A stretch of 64,000 nt of DNA from Ornithinimicrobium ciconiae (GTDB lineage Bacteria; Actinomycetota; Actinomycetes; Actinomycetales; Dermatophilaceae), in NCBI RefSeq assembly GCF_007197575.1, contig NZ_CP041616.1, positions 248,001-312,000 on the forward strand, given 5' to 3'. The notes beneath the pieces are model-generated. The model worked only from the letters and a program-made list of their open reading frames with translations, ran no database searches and had not been told where the DNA came from. Made by a program: the position numbers and the translations under genes. Positions 33,255-43,717 of this stretch are shown here, piece by piece (within the stretch, counting starts at the first letter, position 1; every line of letters begins with the position of its first letter).

Positions 33255-33737
33255 ATGACCACCGCCCCCCCTCCTCGACGATGGCAGCACCATCTGCCGT
33301 CGGTGCAGGAGACGTCGGCGGGCGGGGTCATCATCGACATCCACGAGGGTGCCGCGCGGATCGCCATCATCGCCCGCCGCAACCGGGCCGGGCGGGTCGA
33401 GTGGTGCCTGCCCAAGGGGCACATGGAGCCCGGGGAGACCCTCGAGGAGGCCGCCGAGCGGGAGGTGGCTGAGGAGACGGGCATCGTGGGTCGGGTGCTG
33501 GTGACCCTGGGGACGGTGGACTACTGGTTCTCCACCCCGCAGCACCGGATCCACAAGCGGGTGCACCACTATCTGCTCGAGGCCACCGGCGGCGAGCTGT
33601 CCGTGGAGGGCGACCCCGATCAGGAGGCCTTCGACGCCATCTGGTGCCCCCTGACCGAGGCGCACCGGGTGCTGACCTTCCCCAACGAGCGCCGCATCGC
33701 CGAGGTCGCCTGGGCCAGGCTGGCCGGGACGGCGTGA
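33255..33737 (+). CDS. Nudix hydrolase (MutT4-like by position)
   Basis: 160 residues. The Nudix box is complete: [20 protein letters not shown] followed by TGI, fitting G-x5-E-x7-REUxEExGU. It hydrolyses a nucleoside diphosphate linked to another group; the substrate is unknown. The place between pcnA and a DUF6049 gene matches mycobacterial mutT4 (Rv3908). I chose ATG 33255 over GTG 33246 because a -10 sits 7 nt ahead of it. Its TGA overlaps the GTG of the next gene. Confidence 0.9.
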   Translation: MTTAPPPRRWQHHLPSVQETSAGGVIIDIHEGAARIAIIARRNRAGRVEWCLPKGHMEPGETLEEAAEREVAEETGIVGRVLVTLGTVDYWFSTPQHRIHKRVHHYLLEATGGELSVEGDPDQEAFDAIWCPLTEAHRVLTFPNERRIAEVAWARLAGTA

Positions 33738-36562
33738 GGCTCGCTCATCCCGCGCCACCTGCCAGGCGCGGGCTCCTGTCTCTCATCCAGGCGTATGCCG
33801 TGGTGCTCGCCCTGTGTTTTGTCCCGGCTGGTCCGACCCACGCGTCGGTCGACGAGAGGGCAGCCTCGACCCGGACGGCGCCGACGGACGAGGCCCTGCT
33901 GCGGGTCCGGCTGGACGCGGTGACGCCCTCCATCGCCGGCCCCGGCACCGACGTGGTGGTGTCCGGAACCCTGAGCAATGTGGGCACCGACCCCGCACGG
34001 GTGCACAGCGTGCGGGTCAGCACGGCGCTGCGTGGTCTGGACACCCGCGAGGCCGTCAGTCAGTGGTCGACACAGGGCAGCCTGGACACCCCGGTGCTGC
34101 TCGCCGAAGACCGCATCTCCGCGGCCTTGGAGCCGGGAGCCGTCGTGCGCTTCTTCGCCCGGGTGCCGGCCGGTGCCGCCGACCCGGGTTTCGACTTCGC
34201 CACCCTGCCGCTGCGGATCGAGGTGACCGAGCCCGTCCTGGGATCCGTCGGGGCCGAGGGCTCCGCGGCGGGTGACGGGGACGAGGCCGCGGGGGACGGG
34301 GACGAGGCCGCGGGGGACGACGCAGAGGTGGTCGGTGAGGTGCTGCCCGGCACCGAACTGCGCACCTATCTGCCGTGGCAGGCGGTGGGCGCGGACCAGT
34401 TCAACCCGATCGACATCGCCTGGGTCGCTCCGTTGACCCTGCCCGGTGGGGCCGCCCTGGTCGACCCCGACGACACGGTGCGGGCCCAGGCGTGGTCGGC
34501 CGCCATCGGCCCCGACTCTGCCAATGTCGCGATGCTGGCCGGACTATCCGACACGGCAGCCACCTTCATCGTCGACCCTGCCGTGTTCACACCGTTGGAC
34601 CCGGTGGCCTCGCTCACCGAAGCCGTCCAACTGCCGGGCGAGGAGACGGAGGAACCCACCGAGCCGGAGGACACACCCACCGACCCCACGTCCGAGCCGT
34701 CGGAGGACTCGGCCACGGTGAGCCCCCCTGCCGGCCAGGCGACCGGGGACCCACCGGAAAGCACCGGCTCTGAGCCCACGCCGGCCGCGCCGGGCACCGG
34801 ATCAACCGACAGCACATCAACCGACCCTGCCTTAAGCGACTCTGCATCGACCGACCCTGAGTCAACCGACCCTGCATCAACCGACCCTGAGTCAACCGAC
34901 AGCGAGGGGGACGCCCTCGAGAGCGGTGGCGAGGGTGCGGGCGAGGGGACAACCGGAGACCCCGCCGGTGAGCAGGACCCCGCACAACCGACCGGTGCAG
35001 TCACGTCAGGACCCGACGACGCCGCAGCCACGTCGACCGGCGGTGCGGATCCCTCGGGTGGGGAACCGACCGGCGACCCTGAGCCGGTGGAGCCGCCGAC
35101 ACCCCCGACGACCGAGGCCGCCGTCCTGGCCCTGAGTGCCCTCATCGCCCAGGTCCCGGAGCAGCGGCTCTGGTGGCTGCCCGTCGCTGACCCGGACACC
35201 GGTGCCCTGCTGGATCTCGGCGCCGAGACCGAGGACGTCGCCGCCCTCGTCGGCCGTCCCCCGGTCGAGCCCCTGGTTGCCGCGGGCCGCACGGACATCG
35301 CGTGGCCCGTGTCGACCGAGCTTGACGATGCCATGGTGGCGTCCCTGACCGACGTCTGGCGCATGGCGGGTGGCGCCACCGGCGCTGCGGGCCTGCGCAA
35401 CGGCTCACTGGCCGCCGTCCTGCTGCCGTCCTCGGGCATCGAAGGAGAGACGTTCACCGGGTCCGCGGCACGCTCGTACGCCAGCGGCACCCGGCTGCTC
35501 GGCTATGACGAGAGACTCAGCGGTGTGGTGGCCGCGGCAGGCACCCCTGACCAGGACGGCCGCTCCGTCCAACGCTTCCTCGCCGAGACCATGGCCGTCT
35601 ATCAGCAGCGTCCCGCCGAGGACCGTTCCCTGGTGGTGGCGATCCCGCGCGGCACCCACGTGGACGCCGACACCCTGCGTGAGCTCACCGGCGCAGCCCA
35701 CGGGGCACCCTGGCTGGCCGAGACGAGCGCGGGTGAGCTCCTCGACACGAGAGACGCCGGCGACCAGGCCGTTCCTGCGGTCGTGGTGCCACCGCCACCG
35801 CCGCCGACGGGTGAGGGCGACGGGACCGGGACCAACAGCACCAGAGCCGATGCCGGGGTCCCCGCCCCGGGCAACCTCACGGCATACACAACTCCCGGAC
35901 CCAGCCCGCTGACGACCGGTCGGGTCGCGCAGGTCGAGGAGGCGAGGGAGTCCCTGGCAGGCGCGTCCGAGATCGTGCCCGGCAGCGAGGAGGCGGACGC
36001 CACCTGGCGGCGCGTGCTGGACGGGCAGTACTCCACGCGCTGGCGTCAGGACACCGCGGGCTGGTCGGCATCCGTCGACCGGGTGGTCGCGCTGGCACGG
36101 GAGATCCTCACCGGGCTGACGATCAACCCCACCACGATCAACTTCTTTGCCGACGAGGGCCTGATCCGGATCACCGTCACCAACGACCTGCCCGTGCAGA
36201 TCGACAACCTGCAGATGACGGTCTCCCCCGGCAACGCGCGACTGCGGATCCTGGGGCAGCCCGACCCGATCACCATCGGACCGGAGTCACGGGCCACGGT
36301 GCAGTTCCGGGCGCGCGCGATCGCCGCCGGCGAGGTCCCGCTGAGCACCACCCTGAGCACCCCCAACGGGACGCCGGTGGGCCAGGAGGCCGAGACGTCC
36401 GTGCGCGTCCGACCGGCCGGGGTCTGGATCTACTGGCTGCTCGGCGGCGTCGCAGGTGTCATCCTTGTCCTCGGCCTGGTGCGTGCCCTGCGCCCCCGGT
36501 CACCATCCAGCCAGTCCGAGCAGAAGGTCGAGGCCCCCGGGCCCGACACGGAGAGTCCTTGA
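33734..36562 (+). CDS. DUF6049 secreted/membrane protein (Rv3909-like)
   Basis: 942 residues. An N-terminal signal ([18 protein letters not shown]) is followed by a large extracytoplasmic region, then one C-terminal membrane helix ([21 protein letters not shown]) and a short basic tail. The middle (~300-450) is a long Ser/Thr/Asp/Pro linker, including repeated STDPxSTDP units and an earlier GDGDEAA duplication. The region near 800-900 is beta-rich ([19 protein letters not shown]). The gene order Nudix-DUF6049-MurJ is conserved in actinobacteria, suggesting a role in lipid II export or wall assembly; its activity is unknown. GTG at 33734 overlaps the Nudix stop. Confidence 0.85.
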   Translation: MRLAHPAPPARRGLLSLIQAYAVVLALCFVPAGPTHASVDERAASTRTAPTDEALLRVRLDAVTPSIAGPGTDVVVSGTLSNVGTDPARVHSVRVSTALRGLDTREAVSQWSTQGSLDTPVLLAEDRISAALEPGAVVRFFARVPAGAADPGFDFATLPLRIEVTEPVLGSVGAEGSAAGDGDEAAGDGDEAAGDDAEVVGEVLPGTELRTYLPWQAVGADQFNPIDIAWVAPLTLPGGAALVDPDDTVRAQAWSAAIGPDSANVAMLAGLSDTAATFIVDPAVFTPLDPVASLTEAVQLPGEETEEPTEPEDTPTDPTSEPSEDSATVSPPAGQATGDPPESTGSEPTPAAPGTGSTDSTSTDPALSDSASTDPESTDPASTDPESTDSEGDALESGGEGAGEGTTGDPAGEQDPAQPTGAVTSGPDDAAATSTGGADPSGGEPTGDPEPVEPPTPPTTEAAVLALSALIAQVPEQRLWWLPVADPDTGALLDLGAETEDVAALVGRPPVEPLVAAGRTDIAWPVSTELDDAMVASLTDVWRMAGGATGAAGLRNGSLAAVLLPSSGIEGETFTGSAARSYASGTRLLGYDERLSGVVAAAGTPDQDGRSVQRFLAETMAVYQQRPAEDRSLVVAIPRGTHVDADTLRELTGAAHGAPWLAETSAGELLDTRDAGDQAVPAVVVPPPPPPTGEGDGTGTNSTRADAGVPAPGNLTAYTTPGPSPLTTGRVAQVEEARESLAGASEIVPGSEEADATWRRVLDGQYSTRWRQDTAGWSASVDRVVALAREILTGLTINPTTINFFADEGLIRITVTNDLPVQIDNLQMTVSPGNARLRILGQPDPITIGPESRATVQFRARAIAAGEVPLSTTLSTPNGTPVGQEAETSVRVRPAGVWIYWLLGGVAGVILVLGLVRALRPRSPSSQSEQKVEAPGPDTESP

Positions 36563-39500
36563 GCGACCAGCCCCCCACCTCAACACCCCCGCCCTCGGGT
36601 GGTCACTCCTCCGCATCCCTGGCTCGGGCCAGCGCGCTGATGGCCTCCGGGACCTTTGTGTCCCGACTGCTGGGCATGGTCCGGGTCCTGCTGCTCGCTG
36701 GTGCGATCGGTGTCCTGAACTCACCGGCGGGCAACGCGTGGCAGACCGCCAACACCCTGCCCAACACGATCTACATCCTGCTGGCCGGCGGGGTGCTCAA
36801 CGTGGTGCTCGTGCCGGCCCTGACCCGGGCGATGGCGATGAGCCCAGAGAGGGGTCGGGACTTCACCGACCGGCTGATCACCCTGGCGCTGACCGGGCTG
36901 GCCCTGATCACGGTGGTCTTCACTGCCGGGGCCGCCGTGCTCACCAAGCTCTATGCGCTCTCCTGGACCGGGGAGCAGCTCGCCCTGGCCATCACCTTCG
37001 CCTACCTGTGCCTGCCGCAGATCTTCTTCTACGGCGTCTACACCCTCCTCGGGCAGATCCTGAACTCCCGCGAGAAGTGGGGGTGGTACATGTGGGCGCC
37101 GGTCGCCAACAACATCGTGGCGATCGCCGGGATCGTGCTCTTCATGGCGCTCTACCCGCAGGCCCGCACGATCGGCCCCGGGGAGTGGACGCCGGACATG
37201 ATCTGGCTGCTGGCCGGCACCGCGACGCTCGGCGTCGCGGTCCAGGCCGGCGTGCTCATCGTGCCCACCTGGCGCTCCGGCTTCCGCTATCGCCCCCGCT
37301 GGGGATTCCGCGGGGTCGGTCTGGGCGCGGCGTCGCGGATGGCCATGTGGATGCTGGCGATCATCGGGGTCTCCCAGGCGGGGATGTGGCTGTCGACCAA
37401 CGTGCTCAACCGGGCCAGCGCCCTGGACGGGTCCGCGCCGGGCAAGATCCTCTATGAGAACGCCTTCCTCATCTACATCCTGCCGCACAGCCTGATCGCG
37501 ACCTCCCTGATCACCGCCATGTTCACCCAGATGTCGCGGTCCGCCCACGCCGAGGACCTGAGGTCCCTGGGGGCGCAGTACCGCCACGGCCTGCGGCTGC
37601 TCGGCGTCGCCATGGTGCCGATCAGCGTTGGTCTGTTCCTCCTGGCCCCGGCCATGACCAGCATCTTGTTCTTCAACAACACCTGGGAGGAGACGATCGC
37701 GACCGCCTGGGTGACCATGGCGATGGTGATCGGGCTGGCGCCGTATGCCGTGTACATCCTCTCGGGACGCATCTTCCACGCCTTCCAGGACGGGTGGACC
37801 CCGTTCCGCATGCAAGTGGTCATCACCACCGTGTCGATCGCCGGCATCCTGGTGTCCGCGACCCTGCCCGCCACACAGACCGCCATCGGAGTGGGCTTCT
37901 CCCAGACCCTGGGTCAGGCCGTGGCCGCGGTGCTGGGCCTGTTGTGGGTCCGCAAGCGTCTGGGTCGCCTGCCGCTCAAGGATGTCCTGCACAGCTATCT
38001 GCGGATCACCCTCGCGACAGTCATCGCCGGGATCGTGCTGCTGCTGATCGTCCTGGCCACCCGGGAACTGCTCGACGGCAAGGTGGCCGCTGCGGTCATG
38101 CTCTTCGTCGGGGGCCCGGTGTTCTTCCTGGTCTATGGCCTGGTGGCGCACAAGGCCGGGGTCACCGAACTCGCCGAGGCAGCCGCACCCCTGCTCCGCC
38201 GACTGGGTCGCGGCCCCAAGGCACCGGCGGCGGTGGCCGACCGCCCGCGCCACCGCGACAACGAGCACCACGACAGCGAGCACCGCGACAGCGAGCACCA
38301 CGACAGCGGCCGCCACGCGGACTCCGACACCCGCGCGCACGGCGGGAAGAGCGATGAGGGCGGGGACACCACCCACCTCGGCGACCTCGAGCACGAGCAC
38401 CACGGGCCACGAGGAACCGACGAGCAGGAGGCCGGCAGCACAGCGCGGCGCACCCAGGACGACTCCCCTGGTGAGGATGACACGGGCTGGCAGACGGCAT
38501 ACGAGGACCTCCGGCACGCTGAGCAGGGCTCCTCCGCATGGACCAGCGCCGGTCCGGCCCTAGGATTGGGCGGAGCAGGGTATGGACAGGACTGGGAGGT
38601 GTGGGGTATGGGTCTGGAACCGGGCACGATGCTGGGGCGCCGTTATGCGCTCGAGGAGCTTCTGGCTCAACGCGGCGACGTGCTGGAGTACTGGTCCGCC
38701 CAGGACACCACTCTGGAGCGACTCGTCGCGGTGACGCTGCTCCCGTCCACCGGCGACCGCGCGATCCTGGCGCACGCGGTGCTGGACGGCGCGCGGCGCA
38801 CAGCCGGGGTCGACGACCCCCGTCTGGTGCGCGTGCTGGATGTCGGGGAGGAGAACGGCTACTGCTGGATCGTCGAGGAAGGCCTGCCCGACGCCGAGTC
38901 CCTGGCCTCGCTGACCGTGGACGGACCCCTGCCCGCCGAGGAGGCCCGCCGGCTGGTCGGTGAGGCAGCCGTGGGCATGGAGTCCGCGCGACGCCGAGGC
39001 CTCCACCACCTCTATCTCAATCCCCACTCCGTGCTGCGCACCCGGGACGGCAGCATCAAGGTCTCCGGGGTGGGGGTCACCGCCGCGATCGAGCAGACCG
39101 ACGACATCGAGGCCAGAGCGGCCTCCGTGATCGACACCGCCGACCTGGTCGCCCTGCTCTACACCGGGCTGACGGCCCAGTGGCCCGGTGACGAGATCGA
39201 CGGTCTGCCCTCGGCCCAGCGCCGCGCGGACGGGTCGCTGCCGGCCCCCTCCGACACGGCTCGGGAGGTGCCGGGTGACCTCGACGCGCTGTGCGTTCAG
39301 ATGCTCGGCCTGGACTATGACCCGACCGAGGGTCCGCAGACCCCCGGAGAGCTGGCCCGTCAGCTCGCCCCGTGGGCCTCCGAGATCGTGGCGGCCTCCT
39401 CGGCGGGATCCGGCACCGGCGGTCAGGGCTTCGCGCGACCGCAGGACTCAAGTGGCACTCCGCGCGGGGGCACCGCCGCCGGAGGGGCGGCCGGCGCCGC

Positions 39501-40374
39501 TGCCATCGGTGCCGCAGCGGCCGCCCAGGGCTCTGACCTGCGCAGTCCCGTTGCCGCAGGCGCAGACGAGGGTCACGAGCGCGCCGATGATCACTCGGAC
39601 GACCCTGTGCACGCGGAGCAGTTCCCGGTCGGGACCACGTCCTACCAGGGCGACGACGAGATCGGTCTCGACGAGCGTTATGAGCAACGCCCGGACCGCG
39701 GCCTGCCCCCCGGCATCCGCGAGCGCGACGGCGGGCGAGGTCAGAGCTGGGTCGTGCTCCTGATCGTGGGTGTGCTGGTGCTCGCGGCGGTCTTCGCGGC
39801 ATACTCCGTCTTCAGCAACCTCGGGGACGACACGGACGACGGTGAGGCCCAGCGACCGCTGCCCACCACCGCGCCGTCGGAGTCCCCGACCGACGAGCCG
39901 ACCCAGACCAGCGACGACGATGAGACGACCGCCGCACCGGAGCCCGGCGCGGAGATCAGCCTTGTCGGCGCCAGCGACTTTGACAGCAACGGCAGCGAGG
40001 AGAAGCCGGATCTGACGGCCCGCGCCATCGACGGTGACCCGGAGACCTGGTGGAACACCTTCACCTATCTGGTCCCGAACTGGGGCGGGCTGAAGGACGG
40101 CGTCGGCCTGGTCATCGACACCGGCGAGACCCAGCCGATCACCGAGGTGACCGTCACCTTCCCGGACGGGGACTACGGCGCCACGGTCTATGTCGGCGAT
40201 AGCCCAGACACCACCGGCACGGCCATCGGCACCTCAGACTCCGCCTCCGAGGAGTGGGTGGTCACGGCCGACGAGCCGGTCGAGGGTCGTTACATCGTGA
40301 TCTACTTTGACCGTGCGTGGGCCGGTCCCAACGGGGAGATCGTCCGGGTTGCCGAGGTGAGCGCACGCTCATGA
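36559..40374 (+). CDS. murJ: MurJ lipid II flippase fused to a pseudokinase and an ectodomain
   Basis: 1271 residues, far longer than the ~520 of a plain MurJ. Residues ~15-530 are the MviN flippase (SGTFVSRLLGMVRVLLL, then 12-14 helices). A His/Asp/Glu-rich linker runs ~560-640. A kinase-like domain starts ~689 (LGRRYALEELL), but HRD is replaced by HLYLNPHS and DFG by SGVG, so it should not phosphorylate. One membrane helix (~1063-1085) leads to an external beta-sandwich domain (~1130-1271) like discoidin/galactose-binding folds. Mycobacterial MurJ (Rv3910) has the same plan, and its pseudokinase binds FhaA when phosphorylated by PknB. The start is a TTG at 36559 overlapping the DUF6049 stop, with GGAGAG ahead. 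Confidence 0.92.
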   Translation: MSDQPPTSTPPPSGGHSSASLARASALMASGTFVSRLLGMVRVLLLAGAIGVLNSPAGNAWQTANTLPNTIYILLAGGVLNVVLVPALTRAMAMSPERGRDFTDRLITLALTGLALITVVFTAGAAVLTKLYALSWTGEQLALAITFAYLCLPQIFFYGVYTLLGQILNSREKWGWYMWAPVANNIVAIAGIVLFMALYPQARTIGPGEWTPDMIWLLAGTATLGVAVQAGVLIVPTWRSGFRYRPRWGFRGVGLGAASRMAMWMLAIIGVSQAGMWLSTNVLNRASALDGSAPGKILYENAFLIYILPHSLIATSLITAMFTQMSRSAHAEDLRSLGAQYRHGLRLLGVAMVPISVGLFLLAPAMTSILFFNNTWEETIATAWVTMAMVIGLAPYAVYILSGRIFHAFQDGWTPFRMQVVITTVSIAGILVSATLPATQTAIGVGFSQTLGQAVAAVLGLLWVRKRLGRLPLKDVLHSYLRITLATVIAGIVLLLIVLATRELLDGKVAAAVMLFVGGPVFFLVYGLVAHKAGVTELAEAAAPLLRRLGRGPKAPAAVADRPRHRDNEHHDSEHRDSEHHDSGRHADSDTRAHGGKSDEGGDTTHLGDLEHEHHGPRGTDEQEAGSTARRTQDDSPGEDDTGWQTAYEDLRHAEQGSSAWTSAGPALGLGGAGYGQDWEVWGMGLEPGTMLGRRYALEELLAQRGDVLEYWSAQDTTLERLVAVTLLPSTGDRAILAHAVLDGARRTAGVDDPRLVRVLDVGEENGYCWIVEEGLPDAESLASLTVDGPLPAEEARRLVGEAAVGMESARRRGLHHLYLNPHSVLRTRDGSIKVSGVGVTAAIEQTDDIEARAASVIDTADLVALLYTGLTAQWPGDEIDGLPSAQRRADGSLPAPSDTAREVPGDLDALCVQMLGLDYDPTEGPQTPGELARQLAPWASEIVAASSAGSGTGGQGFARPQDSSGTPRGGTAAGGAAGAAAIGAAAAAQGSDLRSPVAAGADEGHERADDHSDDPVHAEQFPVGTTSYQGDDEIGLDERYEQRPDRGLPPGIRERDGGRGQSWVVLLIVGVLVLAAVFAAYSVFSNLGDDTDDGEAQRPLPTTAPSESPTDEPTQTSDDDETTAAPEPGAEISLVGASDFDSNGSEEKPDLTARAIDGDPETWWNTFTYLVPNWGGLKDGVGLVIDTGETQPITEVTVTFPDGDYGATVYVGDSPDTTGTAIGTSDSASEEWVVTADEPVEGRYIVIYFDRAWAGPNGEIVRVAEVSARS

Positions 40375-40426
40375 GTGACCGTATGCCGTGGGGGCACCCA
40401 CCGAGTCGGGTCGGGAGAGCCCTGTG

Positions 40427-40960
40427 GTGACCGTCGACCTGGCTGAGCGCACCGACCACGAGCTGCTCAACCTGCACAAGGACGGTGACGCCGAGGCCTT
40501 CGGAGAGTTGTTCCGTCGGCACAAGGACCGGATGTGGGCCGTGGCCCTCCGCACCTCGCGTGACCCGGAGATTGCCGCCGACGCAGTGCAGGACGGCTTC
40601 ATCAACGCCTTCCGGCGCGCCGACTCCTTCCGTGGCGATGCCGCCGTGACGACCTGGCTCCACCGGATCGTCGTCAACGCGTGCCTCGACCGGCTGCGAC
40701 GGATCAAGCCCACCGCAGACATCGCCGACCACGACCCCGTCGAGCAGCGCGACTATCACCGCAGCGTCGAGGTCCGCCTCGACGTCCGGGAGGCGCTGGA
40801 GCAGCTCCCCGAGGGGCAGAAGATGGCCCTGGTGCTGGTGGATATGCACGGGCTGAGCGTGGCGGAGGCCGCGCAGATCCTGGAGGTGGCCGAGGGAACC
40901 GTGAAGTCTCGCTGTGCCCGCGGACGCGCAGCCATGGCCCAACTGCTGGAACCGGCATGA
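40427..40960 (+). CDS. sigM: ECF sigma factor SigM
   Basis: 177 residues from the GTG at 40427. Region 2 is visible in AFGELFRRHKDRMWAVALR and EIAADAVQDGFINAFRRADSF; region 4 has LPEGQKMALVLVDMHGLSVAEAAQILEVAEGTVKSR. It directs RNA polymerase to a regulon usually concerned with envelope or redox stress. Alternative starts are GTG 40424 and GTG 40388; GGGAGAG at 40413-40419 favours the first pair, and 7-nt spacing favours 40427. It lies 52 bp after murJ and upstream of its presumed anti-sigma gene, the order of Rv3910-Rv3912. Confidence 0.88.
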   Translation: MTVDLAERTDHELLNLHKDGDAEAFGELFRRHKDRMWAVALRTSRDPEIAADAVQDGFINAFRRADSFRGDAAVTTWLHRIVVNACLDRLRRIKPTADIADHDPVEQRDYHRSVEVRLDVREALEQLPEGQKMALVLVDMHGLSVAEAAQILEVAEGTVKSRCARGRAAMAQLLEPA

Positions 40961-41078
40961 CGACGCACCGGTCAAACTGCCAGGGAACCTCCGGAGCCGG
41001 CCATGCGTCATACACCCGTGGAGCTGATGGACAGAGCCACCCGCAGAAGCGCATCGACACACCCGTGAGGAGGTCCCC

Positions 41079-42008
41079 GTGACTGGATCGCGTCCCGATC
41101 CTGACCTGAACCAGCCCGACGACCAGGACCCCACGGGTGTCCGCTCCCTGCTCGCCGGTCTCCCAGATCCAGGCCCGATGCCCGACGAGCTGATGGCCCG
41201 GATCGTCCAGAGCCTGGAGTTGGAGCAGCAGCGCCGCTCAGCCGGCGCCGCCAGCAGCTATCCCGGGGGTCCTGCCACACCCGACACCAGCGATGACCCC
41301 CTCGGGGAAGGCCGCTCAGATCATGGCTCTGTCGTGTCCCTGGATGCCGAGCGCCAGCGCCGCCGTCCCGGACGCACCGTGCTGTGGCTCGGCGGGGCTG
41401 CCGCGGTCGCGATGGTCGCCACCTTGTCGGTGAACCAGCTGATCGACGGCAATGGCGACGCCGGGGTCTCGGCGCAGGTGCCGGCTGCTGACTCGGCCGA
41501 GGCCGGCGGCGACGCGGGCATCGCCGACCGGGACGAGGCACCTCAGCGGGACCAGGAGGATGCCGCCGAAGTGCCACCCGGAGCAGTCGCCGAGCCCGCA
41601 CCCACCGACGCTGGTGATGCTGCGGTCGACGGTGGTAGTCCCGACGACCCCGGCGCACAGGACGGCAGCACAGCGCAGGTGCATGGCGACTCTGAGGCGC
41701 TCCGCGTGCTCACCGCCGACGGCACCATTGCGCTGAGCACGACCGGGTGGGGCGGGCAGGTGAGCAGCTGGGTTGCTGCTGAGCCCGAGCCCGGCACCTC
41801 GAGCTGGACGAGCCGGGACGCCCTGGAGTGCGTCACCGCCCACGGGCTGGACATCACGGACGCCCAGCAGCTGCTGCTCTCCGACGCCAACTGGGACGAC
41901 ACCCCAGCCGTCCTGCTGGTCACCGAGCAGGCCGAGAGCACCACCGCCTGGGTCGTGAGCCCTGACTGCGACGAGGTCCTCTCCGGCCCGCTCACCCTCC
42001 CGCGCTGA
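41079..42008 (+). CDS. probable anti-sigma factor of SigM (RsmA-like by position)
   Basis: 309 residues, with a cytosolic N-terminal part (1-100) containing MPDELMARIVQSLELEQQRR, then one membrane helix (TVLWLGGAAAVAMVATLSV). After an acidic Ala/Asp/Pro stretch there is an external domain with two Cys (LECVTAHG and SPDCDEV) that may pair. Such a topology fits a membrane anti-sigma holding SigM at rest. There is no obvious zinc-binding H-x3-C-x2-C motif. GTG at 41079 follows GAGGAGG. The assignment rests mainly on its place between sigM and trxB. Confidence 0.75.
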   Translation: MTGSRPDPDLNQPDDQDPTGVRSLLAGLPDPGPMPDELMARIVQSLELEQQRRSAGAASSYPGGPATPDTSDDPLGEGRSDHGSVVSLDAERQRRRPGRTVLWLGGAAAVAMVATLSVNQLIDGNGDAGVSAQVPAADSAEAGGDAGIADRDEAPQRDQEDAAEVPPGAVAEPAPTDAGDAAVDGGSPDDPGAQDGSTAQVHGDSEALRVLTADGTIALSTTGWGGQVSSWVAAEPEPGTSSWTSRDALECVTAHGLDITDAQQLLLSDANWDDTPAVLLVTEQAESTTAWVVSPDCDEVLSGPLTLPR

Positions 42009-42100
42009 GCAGCACTCGAGACGGGCATCGGCTCACCGCGTGAGTCGCTCCCACGCCGAGCCTGCTCCACACGCAGCCGCTCCTGCTCGGAGTCGGCTCA

Positions 42101-42128
42101 GGGAACATCGGGCACGTAGGATCGGTTG
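42101..42128 (+). promoter_or_regulatory. ECF-type promoter ahead of trxB
   Basis: GGGAAC (42101-42106) and GTTG (42125-42128) are 18 nt apart, the spacing and sequence of SigR/SigH-type (thiol stress) promoters and close to published SigM sites. It stands in the gap between the anti-sigma gene and trxB. Confidence 0.6.
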
Positions 42129-42194
42129 TGATGAACGATGGTGGCCACCCCAGGTGGGCACCGACAGCCGACGACGCTTCCTGGAGATGCCTGC

Positions 42195-43199
42195 ATGATC
42201 ACGATTCCCGAGGAGTCACCCTTGCCCGGTCCAGCCGATGGGGCCCTGCGTGATGTCATCATCGTCGGATCCGGTCCGGCGGGCTATACGGCGGCGGTCT
42301 ATGCTGCCCGTGCCAACCTCGAGCCGTTGCTGTTCGAGGGTGCGGTGACCGCTGGTGGCGCGCTGATGAACACTACCGACGTGGAGAACTTCCCCGGCTT
42401 CGAGAACGGCATCATGGGCCCAGACCTGATGTTTGCGATGCGTGGCCAGGCGGAGCGCTTTGGTGCCGAGCTGGTGCGCGACGACGTCGTGTCTCTCGAC
42501 CTGACCGGTCCCGTCAAGGAGGTCACGGACGCCAGCGGACAGGTGCACCGGGCACGCTCCGTCATCCTCGCCATGGGATCGGCCTATCGCGAGCTCGGCC
42601 TCCCCGACGAGAAGCGACTGTCCGGCCACGGTCTGTCGTGGTGCGCCACCTGTGACGGTGCCTTTTTCCGGGACCAGGACATCGCCGTGGTCGGTGGTGG
42701 CGACTCCGCGATGGAGGAGGCGACCTTCCTGACCCGTTTTGCCCGCTCAGTCACGGTCATCCACCGTCGCGACGAGCTGCGCGCCTCCAAGATCATGGCC
42801 GAGCGCGCCCAGAACGACCCCAAGATCCGTTTCACGTGGAACAGCGAGGTGACCGCGCTGCACGGAGACCCCAAGCTGACCGGCGTCACCCTGCGCGACA
42901 CCGTCACGGGCGCTGAGCAGGACGTCCCGTTCGCGGCCGTCTTCGTGGCGATCGGTCATGACCCCCGCAACGAGCTGATCACCGAGCAGGTCGCGCTCGA
43001 CGCAGAGGGCTATGTGCTCGTCGAGGGCCGCTCCACCCAGACCAACGTGCCTGGCGTCTTTGCCTGTGGCGACCTCGTCGACCACACCTATCGTCAGGCA
43101 GTCACCGCCGCTGGCACGGGGTGCTCAGCGGCTCTCGACGCCGAGCGTTTCCTGGCCGCTCTGGACGCCCAGCAGGGCGTTCCCGCGCTCGTCAGCTGA
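42195..43199 (+). CDS. trxB: thioredoxin reductase
   Basis: 334 residues, standard length. It passes electrons from NADPH through FAD to thioredoxin. [13 protein letters not shown] near the N-terminus binds FAD, WCATCDG at 149-155 has the redox pair Cys150/Cys153, [13 protein letters not shown] binds NADPH, and FACGDLVD near the end is the second FAD motif. ATG at 42195 follows CTGGAG; an upstream in-frame GTG would add 19 non-homologous residues. It is cotranscribed with trxA 84 bp downstream and probably driven by the GGGAAC promoter at 42101. Confidence 0.96.
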   Translation: MITIPEESPLPGPADGALRDVIIVGSGPAGYTAAVYAARANLEPLLFEGAVTAGGALMNTTDVENFPGFENGIMGPDLMFAMRGQAERFGAELVRDDVVSLDLTGPVKEVTDASGQVHRARSVILAMGSAYRELGLPDEKRLSGHGLSWCATCDGAFFRDQDIAVVGGGDSAMEEATFLTRFARSVTVIHRRDELRASKIMAERAQNDPKIRFTWNSEVTALHGDPKLTGVTLRDTVTGAEQDVPFAAVFVAIGHDPRNELITEQVALDAEGYVLVEGRSTQTNVPGVFACGDLVDHTYRQAVTAAGTGCSAALDAERFLAALDAQQGVPALVS

Positions 43200-43283
43200 C
43201 CCAGACATCAACTGCCACAACTGAATTCGACAACCAAGCCTCGCCACACACGAGCGACCGCTCATCCACGATGGAGGAAACCC

Positions 43284-43607
43284 ATGGCTACCAAGCACAC
43301 CACAGACGCTGACTTCCAGGCCGACGTCCTCGACCAGTCCACCCCTGTCCTGGTGGACTTCTGGGCCCCGTGGTGCGGCCCGTGCAAGATGGTGGCTCCG
43401 ATCCTGGAGGAGCTGTCCGAGGAGTATGGCGACAAGATCCAGGTCGTCAAGCTCAACACCGACGACAACCCGCAGGTGACCGGCCGCTACGGCATCACCG
43501 GCATCCCCACGATGAATGTCTATGTCGACGGTGAGGTCGTCAAGACCCTGGTCGGTGCACTGCCCAAGCAGAAGCTGGTGCGCGAGCTGGAGAACTACCT
43601 CGGCTGA
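43284..43607 (+). CDS. trxA: thioredoxin
   Basis: 107 residues with FWAPWCGPCKMVAPIL, the active-site Cys pair at WCGPC, and the cis-Pro loop in GIPTMNVY. It is the cytosolic disulfide reductant recycled by TrxB next door. ATG at 43284 follows GGAGG. In mycobacteria cwlM usually comes next; here the convergent parB follows directly, so cwlM is absent from this spot. Confidence 0.97.
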   Translation: MATKHTTDADFQADVLDQSTPVLVDFWAPWCGPCKMVAPILEELSEEYGDKIQVVKLNTDDNPQVTGRYGITGIPTMNVYVDGEVVKTLVGALPKQKLVRELENYLG

Positions 43608-43642
43608 TCCTCACCCCCTGGTGCAGACCAGCACCGACGACG

Positions 43643-43673
43643 ACGGCCCCGGACCATGATGGTCCGGGGCCGT
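43643..43673. terminator. bidirectional hairpin terminator
   Basis: ACGGCCCCGGACCAT and ATGGTCCGGGGCCGT form a perfect 15-bp inverted repeat with a single central base, in the gap between convergent trxA and parB. It can serve both strands. Confidence 0.85.
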
Positions 43674-43717
43674 TGCGTGTCCCGCCCAGCCGCCCCCGAA
43701 GGAAGCGGGACCGACGG

